From Deltaproteobacteria bacterium (GTDB lineage: Bacteria; Myxococcota; JACRCW01): a stretch of 64,000 bases of DNA. Both the position numbers and the translations under genes were made by a program. Below are positions 16,594 through 24,805 of this stretch, one piece after another; the stretch's first letter is position 1, and every line of letters starts with the position of its first letter. The notes beneath the pieces are model-generated. The model worked only from the letters and a program-made list of their open reading frames with translations, was not told the origin of the DNA and made no database searches. The stretch spans positions 62,001 through 126,000 of the forward strand of contig JACRCW010000085.1 of NCBI GenBank assembly GCA_016218805.1. The letters run 5' to 3'.

Positions 16594-18557
16594 CAGTCCA
16601 CGCACCACGCGTCGCAGTCGCGTTGGATGAGGCCGCGCACAAACAGGTGCGGGAAGGGCGGCTCGGGGTCCTCGCCTTCCACGGGGCGGCCCACCGGGTC
16701 CGTCCGGCCGCCCAGCGTCCAGCGCGCCGGGCGGCGGGCCAACCACGCCTTGACCGCGGCGGGGTCCGCCAGTGCCACGCCGTACTCATGCGCGTAGGGC
16801 GAGGGCACCCGCACAAACAGGGTCCCCGCGGACGAGCCGGCCATCATGGGGCGGTCCACCGCCTGCACCTGGGCGTCCCCGGCATCCAGCACGGCGCCAC
16901 CCTGGCAGTCCGCCAGCTTCACGCTGGTCAGCGGGGTGGCCCAGAACACCAGGCGCTCCCCACGCGCGGCGGGCGCCTCCGGGCTGCTCTCCATGAGTTC
17001 GCGCCAGGTGAAGCGCAGCCAGCTGCCGCCGTCCACGCGCTTCTCCAGCGCGCGGCGGTTCTGGTTGTACCCGGGCATCACGCGCGCCTGGAACTCCGCC
17101 AGGCGCGCCTTGTACTCCGCCTTGGCGGGGGCCTCGCAGTCCTCCTCGGAGATGAACCGGGTGCAGTCCGTGGGCGGCACGTACCGCGGCGAACACGGCG
17201 GCCGGAAATCCACCCCGGTCACGCACAGGCTCTTCTCGCGCGCGGCTTCCTCGGCGCCCTTGATGTCATGCAGCGGCGTGAAGATGCCGCGGTCATTGGC
17301 GCCGTTGATGTACGCCGCCTCCGTCAGGTCCCCGTCACAACCGTGCAGCAGCATGGCGTGCCGGGGACCGCGGGCCGCCGCGTCCGCGGCGCGGCCGGGG
17401 CTCAACCAGCGCATCAGCACGTCAAACCGGCCGGCCTGGAAGCTGGTCTCCACCAGCGCCTTCTCCGTGGTCTCCCGCGCCTGGAGCGACATGGCGCGCG
17501 CCACCAGGACCAGGGACTCGTCCAGGTTGCCGGCCTGGCGCGCACGGGCGGCCCCGCGCAGCAGGTAGGTCTCATCCTGGGCGCGCAGGGACAGCGCCCA
17601 CGCCGGCACAAACCCCTGCACCTGCCGGCCACCCGGGAAACTCACGCCGCCCTTGCCAAACGGGTCAAACGCAATCACCCCGCCCAGGTTGGTGCGGACC
17701 TTGGCCCACCCCTGCGCAATCTCCAGGATGGCCACCGGGTGGTTGGTGCGCAGCGTGTCCAGGATGTCACCCTCGGTGGAGGCCGCCTTGCGGACCACCA
17801 CCTCGTCCACCTGCACCCACGCGGGCTTGAACGGCTCCGGCGGCAGGCCCGGCAGTGCGGGCAGCGCGGGCAGCGGCGGCAGGTCCTTGAGCAGCGAGTC
17901 GGCCTCGTCGGTGTCATCGCGGCGGCGCAGGATCTCCGCCAGCAGGCGCCGCGGCACCGCTTCTCCCGGGTGCAGCGCCACGGCGTTGCGCGTCAGCCGT
18001 TCCACGGCGTCCATGCGGTGGTACAGCGCCTGCTGCTGGATGGCGCTGAGCATGGCAGCCAGCGTGGGCACCATGGGGCTCACCGCGGCCGCGTCCAGGA
18101 AGCCGCGCACGTTGCCCTCCTTGAGCAGGGCCACGCGCCCGTCCTCCAGCCACTCCGCGTTGGCCACCACCTCCACCTTGTCACCCAGGGACAGTGCGCC
18201 GCGCGCCACCCCCGCGCTGGCCGCCTCCGGCAGGTTGCGCGGCGAGCGGATGGGCACACCGTCCTGCACCGCGTAGTACGCGTCACCTTTCAGCGGGAAC
18301 GGCGCCAGGTCATTGCGCGCCACGTAGCCGTCATCCCCGCCCGCCCGCCGCACGAACGTCTTGGGACGCCACGGCGCCAACTCCGCCACCCGCACGCGCC
18401 GCGAGAAAATCAGCGTTTCGCGGCTGCGCGCCTGCGGCTCCGGCGCGTCCCGGACCTCGGCGGTGGCCCGGACCACCTGCATGTCCTGCTCCTTGCACGC
18501 GGACAGCGCCAGGAGGACCAGCACAACCACGGCGCTCGGCGGGATGCGGCGGGCCAT
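16593..18557 (-). CDS. Large lipoprotein with SH3-like segments
   Basis: 654 residues from ATG 18557, preceded by GGGAGGAAACGTGC. The lipobox is LLALSAC with Cys21. Two bacterial-SH3-like stretches are suggested: one near 60-155 (GDKVEVVANAEWLEDGRVALLKEGNVRGFLDAAAV, given here by its landmarks) and one near 240-325 (VVVRKAAS, ILEIAQGWAKVRTNLGG, VQGFVPAWAL). A helical TPR-like stretch lies between 160 and 215 and again after 335. A Cys-rich segment (about 440-475, SLCVTG, CSPRYVPPTDCTRF, EEDCEAP) probably forms disulphides. First gene of the coupled operon. Cell-wall binding is inferred from the SH3-like parts only. Confidence 0.75.
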   Translation of the reverse strand: MARRIPPSAVVVLVLLALSACKEQDMQVVRATAEVRDAPEPQARSRETLIFSRRVRVAELAPWRPKTFVRRAGGDDGYVARNDLAPFPLKGDAYYAVQDGVPIRSPRNLPEAASAGVARGALSLGDKVEVVANAEWLEDGRVALLKEGNVRGFLDAAAVSPMVPTLAAMLSAIQQQALYHRMDAVERLTRNAVALHPGEAVPRRLLAEILRRRDDTDEADSLLKDLPPLPALPALPGLPPEPFKPAWVQVDEVVVRKAASTEGDILDTLRTNHPVAILEIAQGWAKVRTNLGGVIAFDPFGKGGVSFPGGRQVQGFVPAWALSLRAQDETYLLRGAARARQAGNLDESLVLVARAMSLQARETTEKALVETSFQAGRFDVLMRWLSPGRAADAAARGPRHAMLLHGCDGDLTEAAYINGANDRGIFTPLHDIKGAEEAAREKSLCVTGVDFRPPCSPRYVPPTDCTRFISEEDCEAPAKAEYKARLAEFQARVMPGYNQNRRALEKRVDGGSWLRFTWRELMESSPEAPAARGERLVFWATPLTSVKLADCQGGAVLDAGDAQVQAVDRPMMAGSSAGTLFVRVPSPYAHEYGVALADPAAVKAWLARRPARWTLGGRTDPVGRPVEGEDPEPPFPHLFVRGLIQRDCDAWCVD

Positions 18558-18610
18558 GCACGTTTCCTCCCACCCCCGCCGCGGGCTTGGCAAGGCGGCG
18601 GAACGCCCCG

Positions 18611-19288
18611 CTACAGGACCTCCAGTGGGTCCTTCCCGGCGGTGCGCGTGGCGCGGCGCCCCAGGGCCAGCAGGTACACTTCCGCGCTGGCCTGGCGCGT
18701 GGCCTTGGGACGGATGATCTCCGCGCGGTCAAAGCGCATCCGCGCGGCCAGCAAGAGGCGCTGCGTGTCCGGCCCCTGGAACGTCTTGACCACAAAGTGC
18801 CCGCCCGGCCGCAGCAGCACGTCACAGCACAGCAGCGCGCGCGCGGACAGGTCAAAACTGCGCGCCTGGTCCACCGAGCGGATCCCCGTGGTGTGCGGCG
18901 CCAGGTCACTCATCACCAGGTCCAGCGGGAGGCAGTCCGAGGGCAGGTGCTCCTGCGTCAGGTCCACCATGTCCATGGCGAGCGTGGTGACGTGCGGCGG
19001 GAGATCCAGCTTGACCACCTCCAGGTCCACGCCGACGACGCGGCCGCGGCTGCCCACGCGCTCCGCCGCAAACTGCAGCCAGCTCCCGGGCGCGCAGCCC
19101 AGGTCCAGCACGCGCGAACCCGGGCCCATCAACTGGTGCGCCTTGTCGATCTCCTGGAGCTTGTAGACGCTGCGTGCCGCGTAGCCCTCGTCCTTGGCGC
19201 GGGCCCAGTACACGTCGTGGCGCTTGTAGTGGCCCCCGGTGGTGGCCACCTTCTGGTCACGCTTGTCGTAGTGGGGTTTCCGCGCCAT
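18611..19288 (-). CDS. rlmE: 23S rRNA 2'-O-methyltransferase RlmE (FtsJ)
   Basis: 225 residues, start ATG 19288 with GGAGG 5 nt upstream. This is the FtsJ/RrmJ family, which uses S-adenosylmethionine to methylate the ribose of U2552 (E. coli numbering) in the A-loop of 23S rRNA during late 50S assembly. The catalytic tetrad is intact: Lys43 (SVYKLQEID), Asp128 (MSDLAPHTTG), Lys168 (VVKTFQG) and Glu203 (SAEVY). The SAM-binding motif is DLGCAPGSWLQ from Asp62. Length and motif spacing match the E. coli enzyme closely. It is 53 bp from the lipoprotein operon and probably shares no function with it. Confidence 0.96.
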   Translation of the reverse strand: MARKPHYDKRDQKVATTGGHYKRHDVYWARAKDEGYAARSVYKLQEIDKAHQLMGPGSRVLDLGCAPGSWLQFAAERVGSRGRVVGVDLEVVKLDLPPHVTTLAMDMVDLTQEHLPSDCLPLDLVMSDLAPHTTGIRSVDQARSFDLSARALLCCDVLLRPGGHFVVKTFQGPDTQRLLLAARMRFDRAEIIRPKATRQASAEVYLLALGRRATRTAGKDPLEVL

Positions 19289-19591
19289 CGGGCCTCCGGG
19301 GAGGAGGGCTTGTAGCAACAATGTCGACGGCCTGTCGCCGGTGACATCGGCAGCGGGGACCGGGCCGCCGCCATGCGCCACCGCCATTGGGTTGTCCGGT
19401 GTCAAACCTGGGAAGTGGCCGCCTTGACGATGACCCCGCTCCCGAACCTGACCTCCGACGATCCCTCCGCGTGCGCGTCGTCCCGGCGGCCTGGCACGTG
19501 GCCCAGCCGCTCGCCGGGGCTTGTGCACACCGCGGGGCGTGGGCATGCTGCGCCGCCCCGGTGACCCGGGGCTCTCTTGGAGGATGACGAA
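19289..19591. other. 303-bp divergent intergenic region between rlmE and the HmuY-like gene
   Basis: No gene is credible here. It should hold both divergent promoters. A TTGACG hexamer at 19424-19429 on the + strand could be a -35 element, but no matching -10 box was seen. A 7-bp GC stem GCCCCGG/CCGGGGC with a TGAC loop lies at 19555-19572, just upstream of the HmuY-like ribosome-binding site. Confidence 0.5.
19555..19572 (+). promoter_or_regulatory. Leader hairpin upstream of the HmuY-like gene
   Basis: GCCCCGG-TGAC-CCGGGGC forms a perfect 7-bp stem ending 6 nt before GGAGG (19579-19583), which serves ATG 19592. It may affect translation or be a terminator remnant; there is no U-tract. Confidence 0.4.
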
Positions 19592-20461
19592 ATGCGCGTG
19601 GCGAGGATCCTGCTGGCTGTGATGTCAACCTGGGCGGTGGCGTGTTCCAACAGCGGTGACGACGACGACAGCACCGGCAGCAGCAGCAGCGGCGGCACCG
19701 GCAGCAGCAGCAGCAGCGGCGGCAGCAGTGGCGGCACCAGCAGCAGCGGCGGGGCGAGCAGCAGCGGGTCCCCGGACGGCGGGTCCGGCGCGGTGTGCAC
19801 CACGCCCACCGCGGTCCTGTGCGAAGACCAGGTGGTGGCGGAGCTCAACCTCAAGGCCACCGTGAACCCGGACCTGGTGGAGAACACCCAGGCGGACGGC
19901 GGCGTGTTCATCACCCACGTGGACGCCACCGCCGGCGGGTTCAACAACCCCACGCCGCCCTCGTACGTCTACGCGGCCTTCACGGACACCGGGCTGATCA
20001 AGCGGGACCTTTCCGACGAGGCCGCGCTGCTGTCCATGGACTGGGACATTGCCTTCCGGCGCTATGTCATCCGCATCAACAGCGGCTACTCCGGCCCCTC
20101 CTGCGTCAACGCGGCGCGGATGCCGGACGCCACCGAGTTTGACACCTTTACCACCGTGCCGGCCAACGCCATCTGGCGCACCGACGCGTACTTTGACGCC
20201 TCGTGCGTGTTCATCTCCGACGGAACGGGGCTGACCAGTTCCCCGGCGGCGGCGCTGGCCAGCTACTACTCGTACCCGGGCTGCGTGAAGATGACGGGCA
20301 ACGTCTTTGTGGTGCGCCGGGCTGACGGGCGGATGGTGAAGCTGGAAGTGCTCAACTACTACAACGACGCCGCGCAGAACGAATGCCAGACCACCGACGC
20401 CGTCACCGTCATGCCCACGGGCTCCGGCAACATCCGGCTCCAGTGGGCGTTCCTGGACTGA
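19592..20461 (+). CDS. HmuY-like lipoprotein with Ser/Gly linker
   Basis: 289 residues from ATG 19592, with GGAGG 8 nt upstream. The lipobox is WAVAC. A long linker of AGC-coded serines with Gly/Thr (residues about 26-65) tethers the folded domain. The domain shows the HmuY-like features LSMDWDIAFRRYVIRINSGYSG and the terminal GSGNIRLQWAFLD. HmuY proteins bind haem at the cell surface and pass it to TonB-dependent receptors, but many HmuY-like homologues in myxobacteria lack proof of haem binding, and no receptor is encoded nearby. Its stop is 3 nt before the GTG of the metalloprotease, implying translational coupling. Confidence 0.75.
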   Translation: MRVARILLAVMSTWAVACSNSGDDDDSTGSSSSGGTGSSSSSGGSSGGTSSSGGASSSGSPDGGSGAVCTTPTAVLCEDQVVAELNLKATVNPDLVENTQADGGVFITHVDATAGGFNNPTPPSYVYAAFTDTGLIKRDLSDEAALLSMDWDIAFRRYVIRINSGYSGPSCVNAARMPDATEFDTFTTVPANAIWRTDAYFDASCVFISDGTGLTSSPAAALASYYSYPGCVKMTGNVFVVRRADGRMVKLEVLNYYNDAAQNECQTTDAVTVMPTGSGNIRLQWAFLD

Positions 20462-20464
20462 CCG

Positions 20465-22060
20465 GTGGGCGCGCCCCGTTGGAGTGCGGCGGCGATGCTG
20501 CCGCTGCTGGTTGCGTGCGCGGCCGGAGAGGGGGAGTCCGCGGCTGACGTGCGGGCCCGGCCGCACGCGGTGGAGCTGGCCCAGCGCCCGGACACCCAAG
20601 GCTCGGCCGAGCAGTTCACGTACGACACCGGTGACCTGGTGGAGTCCTACGCCCCGGACGGCGGGCGCTTCCGCGTGCACTACACGCGCACCGGCCGGCA
20701 CGCCGTCACGCCGGTGCCCGCGGACGGCGGGGTCCCCCCGTACGTGGTGAACGTGGCCGACCTGTACGAGCGCGTGGCGGACTTCTACGCCAACGACCTG
20801 GGGTTCCGGCGCCCACTGGAGGACTCCGCGGTCACCGACGGCAACGGCGGTGACGGACGGTTTGACGTGTACCTGCTGGACTTTGCGTTCTCCGCCGACG
20901 GAGCGTTCAAGCTGGACGCGTGCACCACCGCCAACCCGGACATCTGTATTGGCTACATGGTGCAGGAGAATGACTTTGCCGGGTACGGCTACCCGTCCGT
21001 GAACTACGCGAACCGCGTGCTGTCCAGCCACGAGTTCTTCCACGCCGTGCAGGCCGCCTACGACGAGGGCCAGGGCTCCGTGCTCTCCGAGGCCACCGCG
21101 GTGTGGGCGACCGAGAAATTTGACAGCTCGCTGATGGATTTTGAGGGGTTTCTGGACGGGTTCCTGCTGAATCCCGATCATTCCCTGGACCAGCCGCTTC
21201 CCGGCCCGGTGGACCCGTTTTCCTACGGCGCCGCGCTGTTCTTCCAGTTCCTGGATGAGAAGTACGGCCCGTCCGTCATCCGCGAGCTGTGGGAGTCCGT
21301 GGAGAACGGCCACGGCGGCGTGGCGGACCCGCAGTGGCTGGACCAGATGGACGGCGTGCTGGCCCCACACTCCGCCACGTTTGCGGAGGCATTTGCTGAA
21401 TTTGCCGCGTGGAACCTGCAGACGGGCCGCTTTGACGACCCGCTGCACGCCTACGCGCACGGCGGCGCGTACCCGGAGGTGGCCCTCACGGAAGTGGCCC
21501 CTCCGCACGAAAACCCCGCCATCCGTGTGTTCTACGCGTCCGCGCGTTACTACTCCGTGGCCCCGGACGGGCGCCCGCAGATGACCGTGGCCGTGGTGAA
21601 CACCCCGCTGTACCCGGACGCCACCCAGGGCCTGCGCCTGGTGCTCACCACCCGCACCGTCAACAACCAGGCGCTGGTGAGCATTGTGGACCCGGCGGTG
21701 GACGCCATTCCCGTCGTGGACACGGCCACCATTGGCGCGCTGGTGGTGGGCGTGGTGAACACCGCCACCTCCGGGAGCAGCCGGCGGCCGGGCCTGTGCA
21801 TCGGCTCACCTGACGAGGTGGACGCCTGCCGGATGCGCCTGTCCGGCCAGACCCCGGACGCGGGCAGCGGCGAGCCGGACGCGGGAACCCCGCCCGACGC
21901 GGGAAGCAGCGGCAGCGGCGGAGACTCCGGCGGTGATGACGACGGGGGCGGCGGCGGGCCGTTCGGGTGCTCCGCGGGGGACGCGCCCCGCGGCACGCCG
22001 TGGCCGGCCGTCTGTGCGCTGCTCCTGCTGGCCAGCCGGCGGCGCACCCGCGCGCGTTGA
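20465..22060 (+). CDS. Secreted zinc metalloprotease (MXAN_6640-like) with MYXO-CTERM tail
   Basis: 531 residues from GTG 20465, 3 nt after the upstream stop; ATG 20495 (GGAG 10 nt upstream) is the alternative. A lipobox-like LLVAC ends the signal peptide. A zinc-protease motif HEFFH occurs in LSSHEFFHAVQAAYD (about residues 180-194), with a downstream SEATAVWATE segment that may give the third ligand Glu, a gluzincin-like layout. The C-terminus has TPDAG/EPDAG/PPDAG repeats, a Ser/Gly/Asp stretch, then GCSAGDAP, a hydrophobic helix and RRRTRAR, a good MYXO-CTERM sorting signal. It resembles the family named after MXAN_6640. Substrate unknown; the coupled HmuY-like lipoprotein may be a partner. 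Confidence 0.82.
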   Translation: MGAPRWSAAAMLPLLVACAAGEGESAADVRARPHAVELAQRPDTQGSAEQFTYDTGDLVESYAPDGGRFRVHYTRTGRHAVTPVPADGGVPPYVVNVADLYERVADFYANDLGFRRPLEDSAVTDGNGGDGRFDVYLLDFAFSADGAFKLDACTTANPDICIGYMVQENDFAGYGYPSVNYANRVLSSHEFFHAVQAAYDEGQGSVLSEATAVWATEKFDSSLMDFEGFLDGFLLNPDHSLDQPLPGPVDPFSYGAALFFQFLDEKYGPSVIRELWESVENGHGGVADPQWLDQMDGVLAPHSATFAEAFAEFAAWNLQTGRFDDPLHAYAHGGAYPEVALTEVAPPHENPAIRVFYASARYYSVAPDGRPQMTVAVVNTPLYPDATQGLRLVLTTRTVNNQALVSIVDPAVDAIPVVDTATIGALVVGVVNTATSGSSRRPGLCIGSPDEVDACRMRLSGQTPDAGSGEPDAGTPPDAGSSGSGGDSGGDDDGGGGGPFGCSAGDAPRGTPWPAVCALLLLASRRRTRAR

Positions 22061-22074
22061 CGCCCACGCACCCA
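22050..22074. other. Spacer start between metalloprotease and second subtilase
   Basis: This short stretch covers the metalloprotease stop (22058-22060) and the first bases of a 154-bp spacer. Nothing else is seen in it; the structured part of the spacer starts at 22150. Confidence 0.3.
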
Positions 22075-22149
22075 CCAAGGGACCCGCCATGCCTACTGCC
22101 CTGCCCTCTGCCTCCACCCCCCACCCGGCTCGGCGCTCCGCGCCTCGCC

Positions 22150-22174
22150 GACCTCCCCCACAAGGGGGGAGGTC
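22150..22174. repeat. GC-rich hairpin upstream of the second subtilase
   Basis: GACCTCCCCC (22150-22159) pairs with GGGGGAGGTC (22165-22174) around a 5-nt ACAAG loop. Its 3' arm runs into the 15-bp tandem repeat array. The flanking CTCGGCGCTCCGCGCCTCGCC resembles REP-type intergenic repeats of high-GC bacteria, though this is only from memory. Confidence 0.65.
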
Positions 22175-22225
22175 ACGCGTGGGGAGGTCACGCGCGGGGA
22201 GGTCACGCGTGGTGATGTCACGCGT
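22166..22225 (+). repeat. 15-bp x 4 tandem repeat carrying Shine-Dalgarno cores and a start codon
   Basis: Unit GGGGAGGTCACGCGT at 22166, 22181 (last base C) and 22196, then a diverged copy GGTGATGTCACGCGT at 22211. Each of the first three units contains GGGGAGG, a strong ribosome-binding core. The fourth has changed AGG to ATG, creating the probable start codon of the downstream subtilase at 22215. Confidence 0.85.
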
Positions 22226-23795
22226 GGCCGCGCTCCTTGTTGCCGCGGCGGGAACCGCCAACGCCGCACCCACCTGGCTTTGGAATGACGACGGCAACCG
22301 CGTCACCGCTACCCCCGCGGACGGCTCCGCCGTCTCCACCGCGCGCGGGGAGGTCTTCCCCGTCAACGTGCAATACCCGGACGGCCGGGCCACCCGCGCC
22401 CACGTTGGCCTTGACCTTGTGGTCCGTGTCCCGCGCGGCGCGGACCCCAAGACCGCCCTGGCCGCCGCTGGCCTCCAACCCCAACGGCCGCTGATGCCCG
22501 CTGCCGGCCTGTGGCTCGCGCGTGATGCCGCGGGGCGCCACGCCCTGGACGCCGTCACCGCCCTCCAGGCCCGCCCCAAAGGCACCCCCCTGGACGCCTG
22601 GCCGGACCTGTGGCTCCGCCGCCGCTCTCACGCCATCACCCTCCCGCCGGATGACCCGCTCTACTCCGGCCAGTGGTACCTCACGCAGATCCACATCGCC
22701 GACGCGTGGGCCCTGTCCACCGGCAACGCCGCTACCACCGTCGTTGTCATTGACAACGGCTGCGACCTCACCCACCCCGACCTGCTGGACAAGCTGGATG
22801 AGGGCCGCGACGTCGTCAGCGGCGACAACGACCCGTCCTATGACCCCAATGGCCAGGGCAACAACCACGGCACCTCGTGCGCGGGGATCGTCGGCGCCAC
22901 CACCGGCAACGCGCTGGGCATGGCCGGCGCCTGCCCTGAATGCCGCCTGCGCTGCGTCCGCCTCCTGGATGACAGCGCCACCGGCACCCCGCTCAGCGCG
23001 GACGTGGACGCCTTCCAGTTCGTCATTGACAGCGGCGCCGCCGTTGCCTCCAACAGCTGGGGATTTGTGGACGCCATCCCCGTGCCCGCCGGCCTGAAGG
23101 CGGCCATTGAGACCACGTTTGACACCGGGCGCGGCGGCAAGGGCGCCCTGGTCCTGTTCGCCTCCGGCAATGACGACCGCGAAGTGGGCGCCGACGAACT
23201 GCTCGCCGTGCGCGGCGTCATCGGCGTGGGCGCGGTGAACCTCTATGAGGAGACCACTTCGTTCACCAACTACGGCGCACCGGTGGACCTGGTGGCCCCC
23301 ACGGGCACCGTGACCACGGACATCCACGGCACCGCTGGCGAAGAGACCGGCGACTACACCAACCGCTTCGGCGGAACGTCGTCGGCGTGCCCGGTGGCGG
23401 CCGGCGCCGCGGCGCTGCTGGCCGCCGCCGCGCCGGACAAGACGGCGGCAGAACTCACGGACATCCTGCTGCAGACCACGCGGCCATCGCCGTACGCCAA
23501 CCCCGGTGCCGACGGGCACGACCCGTACTACGGCTACGGCGTGATTGACCCTGCGCACGCGCTCCGCGTGGCGCTGGGCCTGCCTGACCCGGTGGACGGT
23601 GGGGTCCCGGCTGACGCGGGGATGCCGGACGCCGGGACGGTGGACGCGGGAACCGGGTCCGGTGGTGATGCGCCCCCGCCCCCTGACGACGGAAAGAAGG
23701 GCTGCCTGTGCGCCGCGCCGACGGCGGGCGGACCCACTGCGCTGCTGGGCGGACTGCTGGCCGCATGGCGGTGGCGGCGGCGGCCGCGGCACTGA
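22215..23795 (+). CDS. Subtilisin-like (S8) protease with MYXO-CTERM-like tail
   Basis: 526 residues from ATG 22215, giving a clean signal peptide MSRVAALLVAAAGTANA; GTG 22212 is adjacent and ATG 22089 would add 42 Arg-rich residues encoded by the 15-bp repeats. Catalytic residues of S8 are visible: Asp in VVVIDNGCDLTHPD, His in NNHGTSCAGIVG, Ser in GGTSSACPVAAGAAALL. A propeptide-like region lies before the domain (residues 20-145). Cysteines in GACPECRLRC suggest a disulphide. The C-terminus has PADAG/PDAG/VDAG repeats, then GCLCAAPTAGG, a hydrophobic stretch and RWRRRPRH, a MYXO-CTERM-like sorting signal. A cell-surface protease; substrate unknown. Confidence 0.87.
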   Translation: MSRVAALLVAAAGTANAAPTWLWNDDGNRVTATPADGSAVSTARGEVFPVNVQYPDGRATRAHVGLDLVVRVPRGADPKTALAAAGLQPQRPLMPAAGLWLARDAAGRHALDAVTALQARPKGTPLDAWPDLWLRRRSHAITLPPDDPLYSGQWYLTQIHIADAWALSTGNAATTVVVIDNGCDLTHPDLLDKLDEGRDVVSGDNDPSYDPNGQGNNHGTSCAGIVGATTGNALGMAGACPECRLRCVRLLDDSATGTPLSADVDAFQFVIDSGAAVASNSWGFVDAIPVPAGLKAAIETTFDTGRGGKGALVLFASGNDDREVGADELLAVRGVIGVGAVNLYEETTSFTNYGAPVDLVAPTGTVTTDIHGTAGEETGDYTNRFGGTSSACPVAAGAAALLAAAAPDKTAAELTDILLQTTRPSPYANPGADGHDPYYGYGVIDPAHALRVALGLPDPVDGGVPADAGMPDAGTVDAGTGSGGDAPPPPDDGKKGCLCAAPTAGGPTALLGGLLAAWRWRRRPRH

Positions 23796-23801
23796 ATCCA
23801 A

Positions 23802-24803
23802 TCAGCGGGACGCCGGCGTATCACTCCAGGAGCCATGCGCGCCGTACGTGCGGGCCTTGCCGGTCACCAGTTCCCCGGCCCAGCGCCGGTAGAAGTCCAC
23901 GTGGTGCCAGCGTCCGGGGAACGACGCGATGAGCACCGGGTGGCCCACCTCCTTCATGTGGTCCGCCGGCAGGCAGCCCATGAAGATGCCCCACCGCGCG
24001 GAGCGCACCTGCACCAGCCCGTCGTTGGGAATGGGATCACGCGGGTCCAGACCGGACAGCAGCACCGCGGTGGTGACCAATGCCGGCGGCGCAATGTCCG
24101 TCTCGTCGGGATTGGGCCATTCCGCCTCGTCACAGATGCCGGTGCCGGAGGCGCCCAGCGTGCGGCCCGCAAAGCTGTAGTAACGCACGCGCGGGTCATC
24201 ACGGACCTCCGCGTTGAACACCGCGGCAAAGCGCGCGGAGAGGTCCTTGGCCAGCCCCTGCGTGTCTGAGCCCTTCTCAATGCCGTTCACCGTCCGGGAC
24301 CACACGTCCGCACCAAAGTCCTGGATGAAGTGCGTGGGGCCAAAGTTCAGCGCCCCGTACCCGTCCGCCACCACCGTCCCGCGGTGCGGTGTGCCCACCG
24401 TGGTCAACGATGCGATGCGGCCCCCGAATCCCAGCTTGCTGATGGCATAGCGCGCATCCAGTCCGCCCATGCTGTGGGCAATGACGTGGAGCCTTGGTGC
24501 GTGCGTACGCCGCAGGATCATGTCCAGCTGGCGGGCCAGGTGCTCCGCGCGGACGGGCACGCTCCCCCACGGCGGCACCGTGGTCACAAACACCCGCCGC
24601 CCGTCCGCGCGCAGGGCGGCGGGGACCCGGTAGAAGTAGTCCACCGTGCTGACGGAGCGGAAACCCGCCAGCCCGTGCGCCAGGACAATGGGCAAGTCGT
24701 CGTCCCCGCGCGGGGCCTGGGGTGGAGGGGTGGTGGCACACGCCGCGGCCACCGCCACGGCGCAACCGGCAAGTGCGCGGACCACGGACCTGCTGCCGCG
24801 CAC
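23802..24803 (-). CDS. Triacylglycerol-lipase-like alpha/beta hydrolase, lipoprotein
   Basis: 333 residues from GTG 24803, two bases after the upstream stop, with a G-rich site before it; a TTG at 24809 is the alternative. The signal peptide contains two possible lipidation cysteines (LAGC and VAAAC). The alpha/beta-hydrolase core is clear: PIVLAHGLAGF (oxyanion region), the Ser nucleophile elbow AHSMGG, and a TTVGTPHRGT segment typical of bacterial lipases and PGAP1-like enzymes. The C-terminal NDGLVQVRSARWG and HMKEVGH probably supply the Asp and His. It likely hydrolyses long-chain acyl esters in the periplasm or at the outer membrane. Coupled to the upstream hypothetical gene. Confidence 0.85.
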   Translation of the reverse strand: MRGSRSVVRALAGCAVAVAAACATTPPPQAPRGDDDLPIVLAHGLAGFRSVSTVDYFYRVPAALRADGRRVFVTTVPPWGSVPVRAEHLARQLDMILRRTHAPRLHVIAHSMGGLDARYAISKLGFGGRIASLTTVGTPHRGTVVADGYGALNFGPTHFIQDFGADVWSRTVNGIEKGSDTQGLAKDLSARFAAVFNAEVRDDPRVRYYSFAGRTLGASGTGICDEAEWPNPDETDIAPPALVTTAVLLSGLDPRDPIPNDGLVQVRSARWGIFMGCLPADHMKEVGHPVLIASFPGRWHHVDFYRRWAGELVTGKARTYGAHGSWSDTPASR

Positions 24804-24805
24804 GC

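Noticed and set aside
16623..19166. Long + strand open frame opposite the lipoprotein and rlmE genes
   Set aside because: His/Arg/Gln-rich with no domains; it crosses two well-supported genes, including rlmE with an intact catalytic tetrad.
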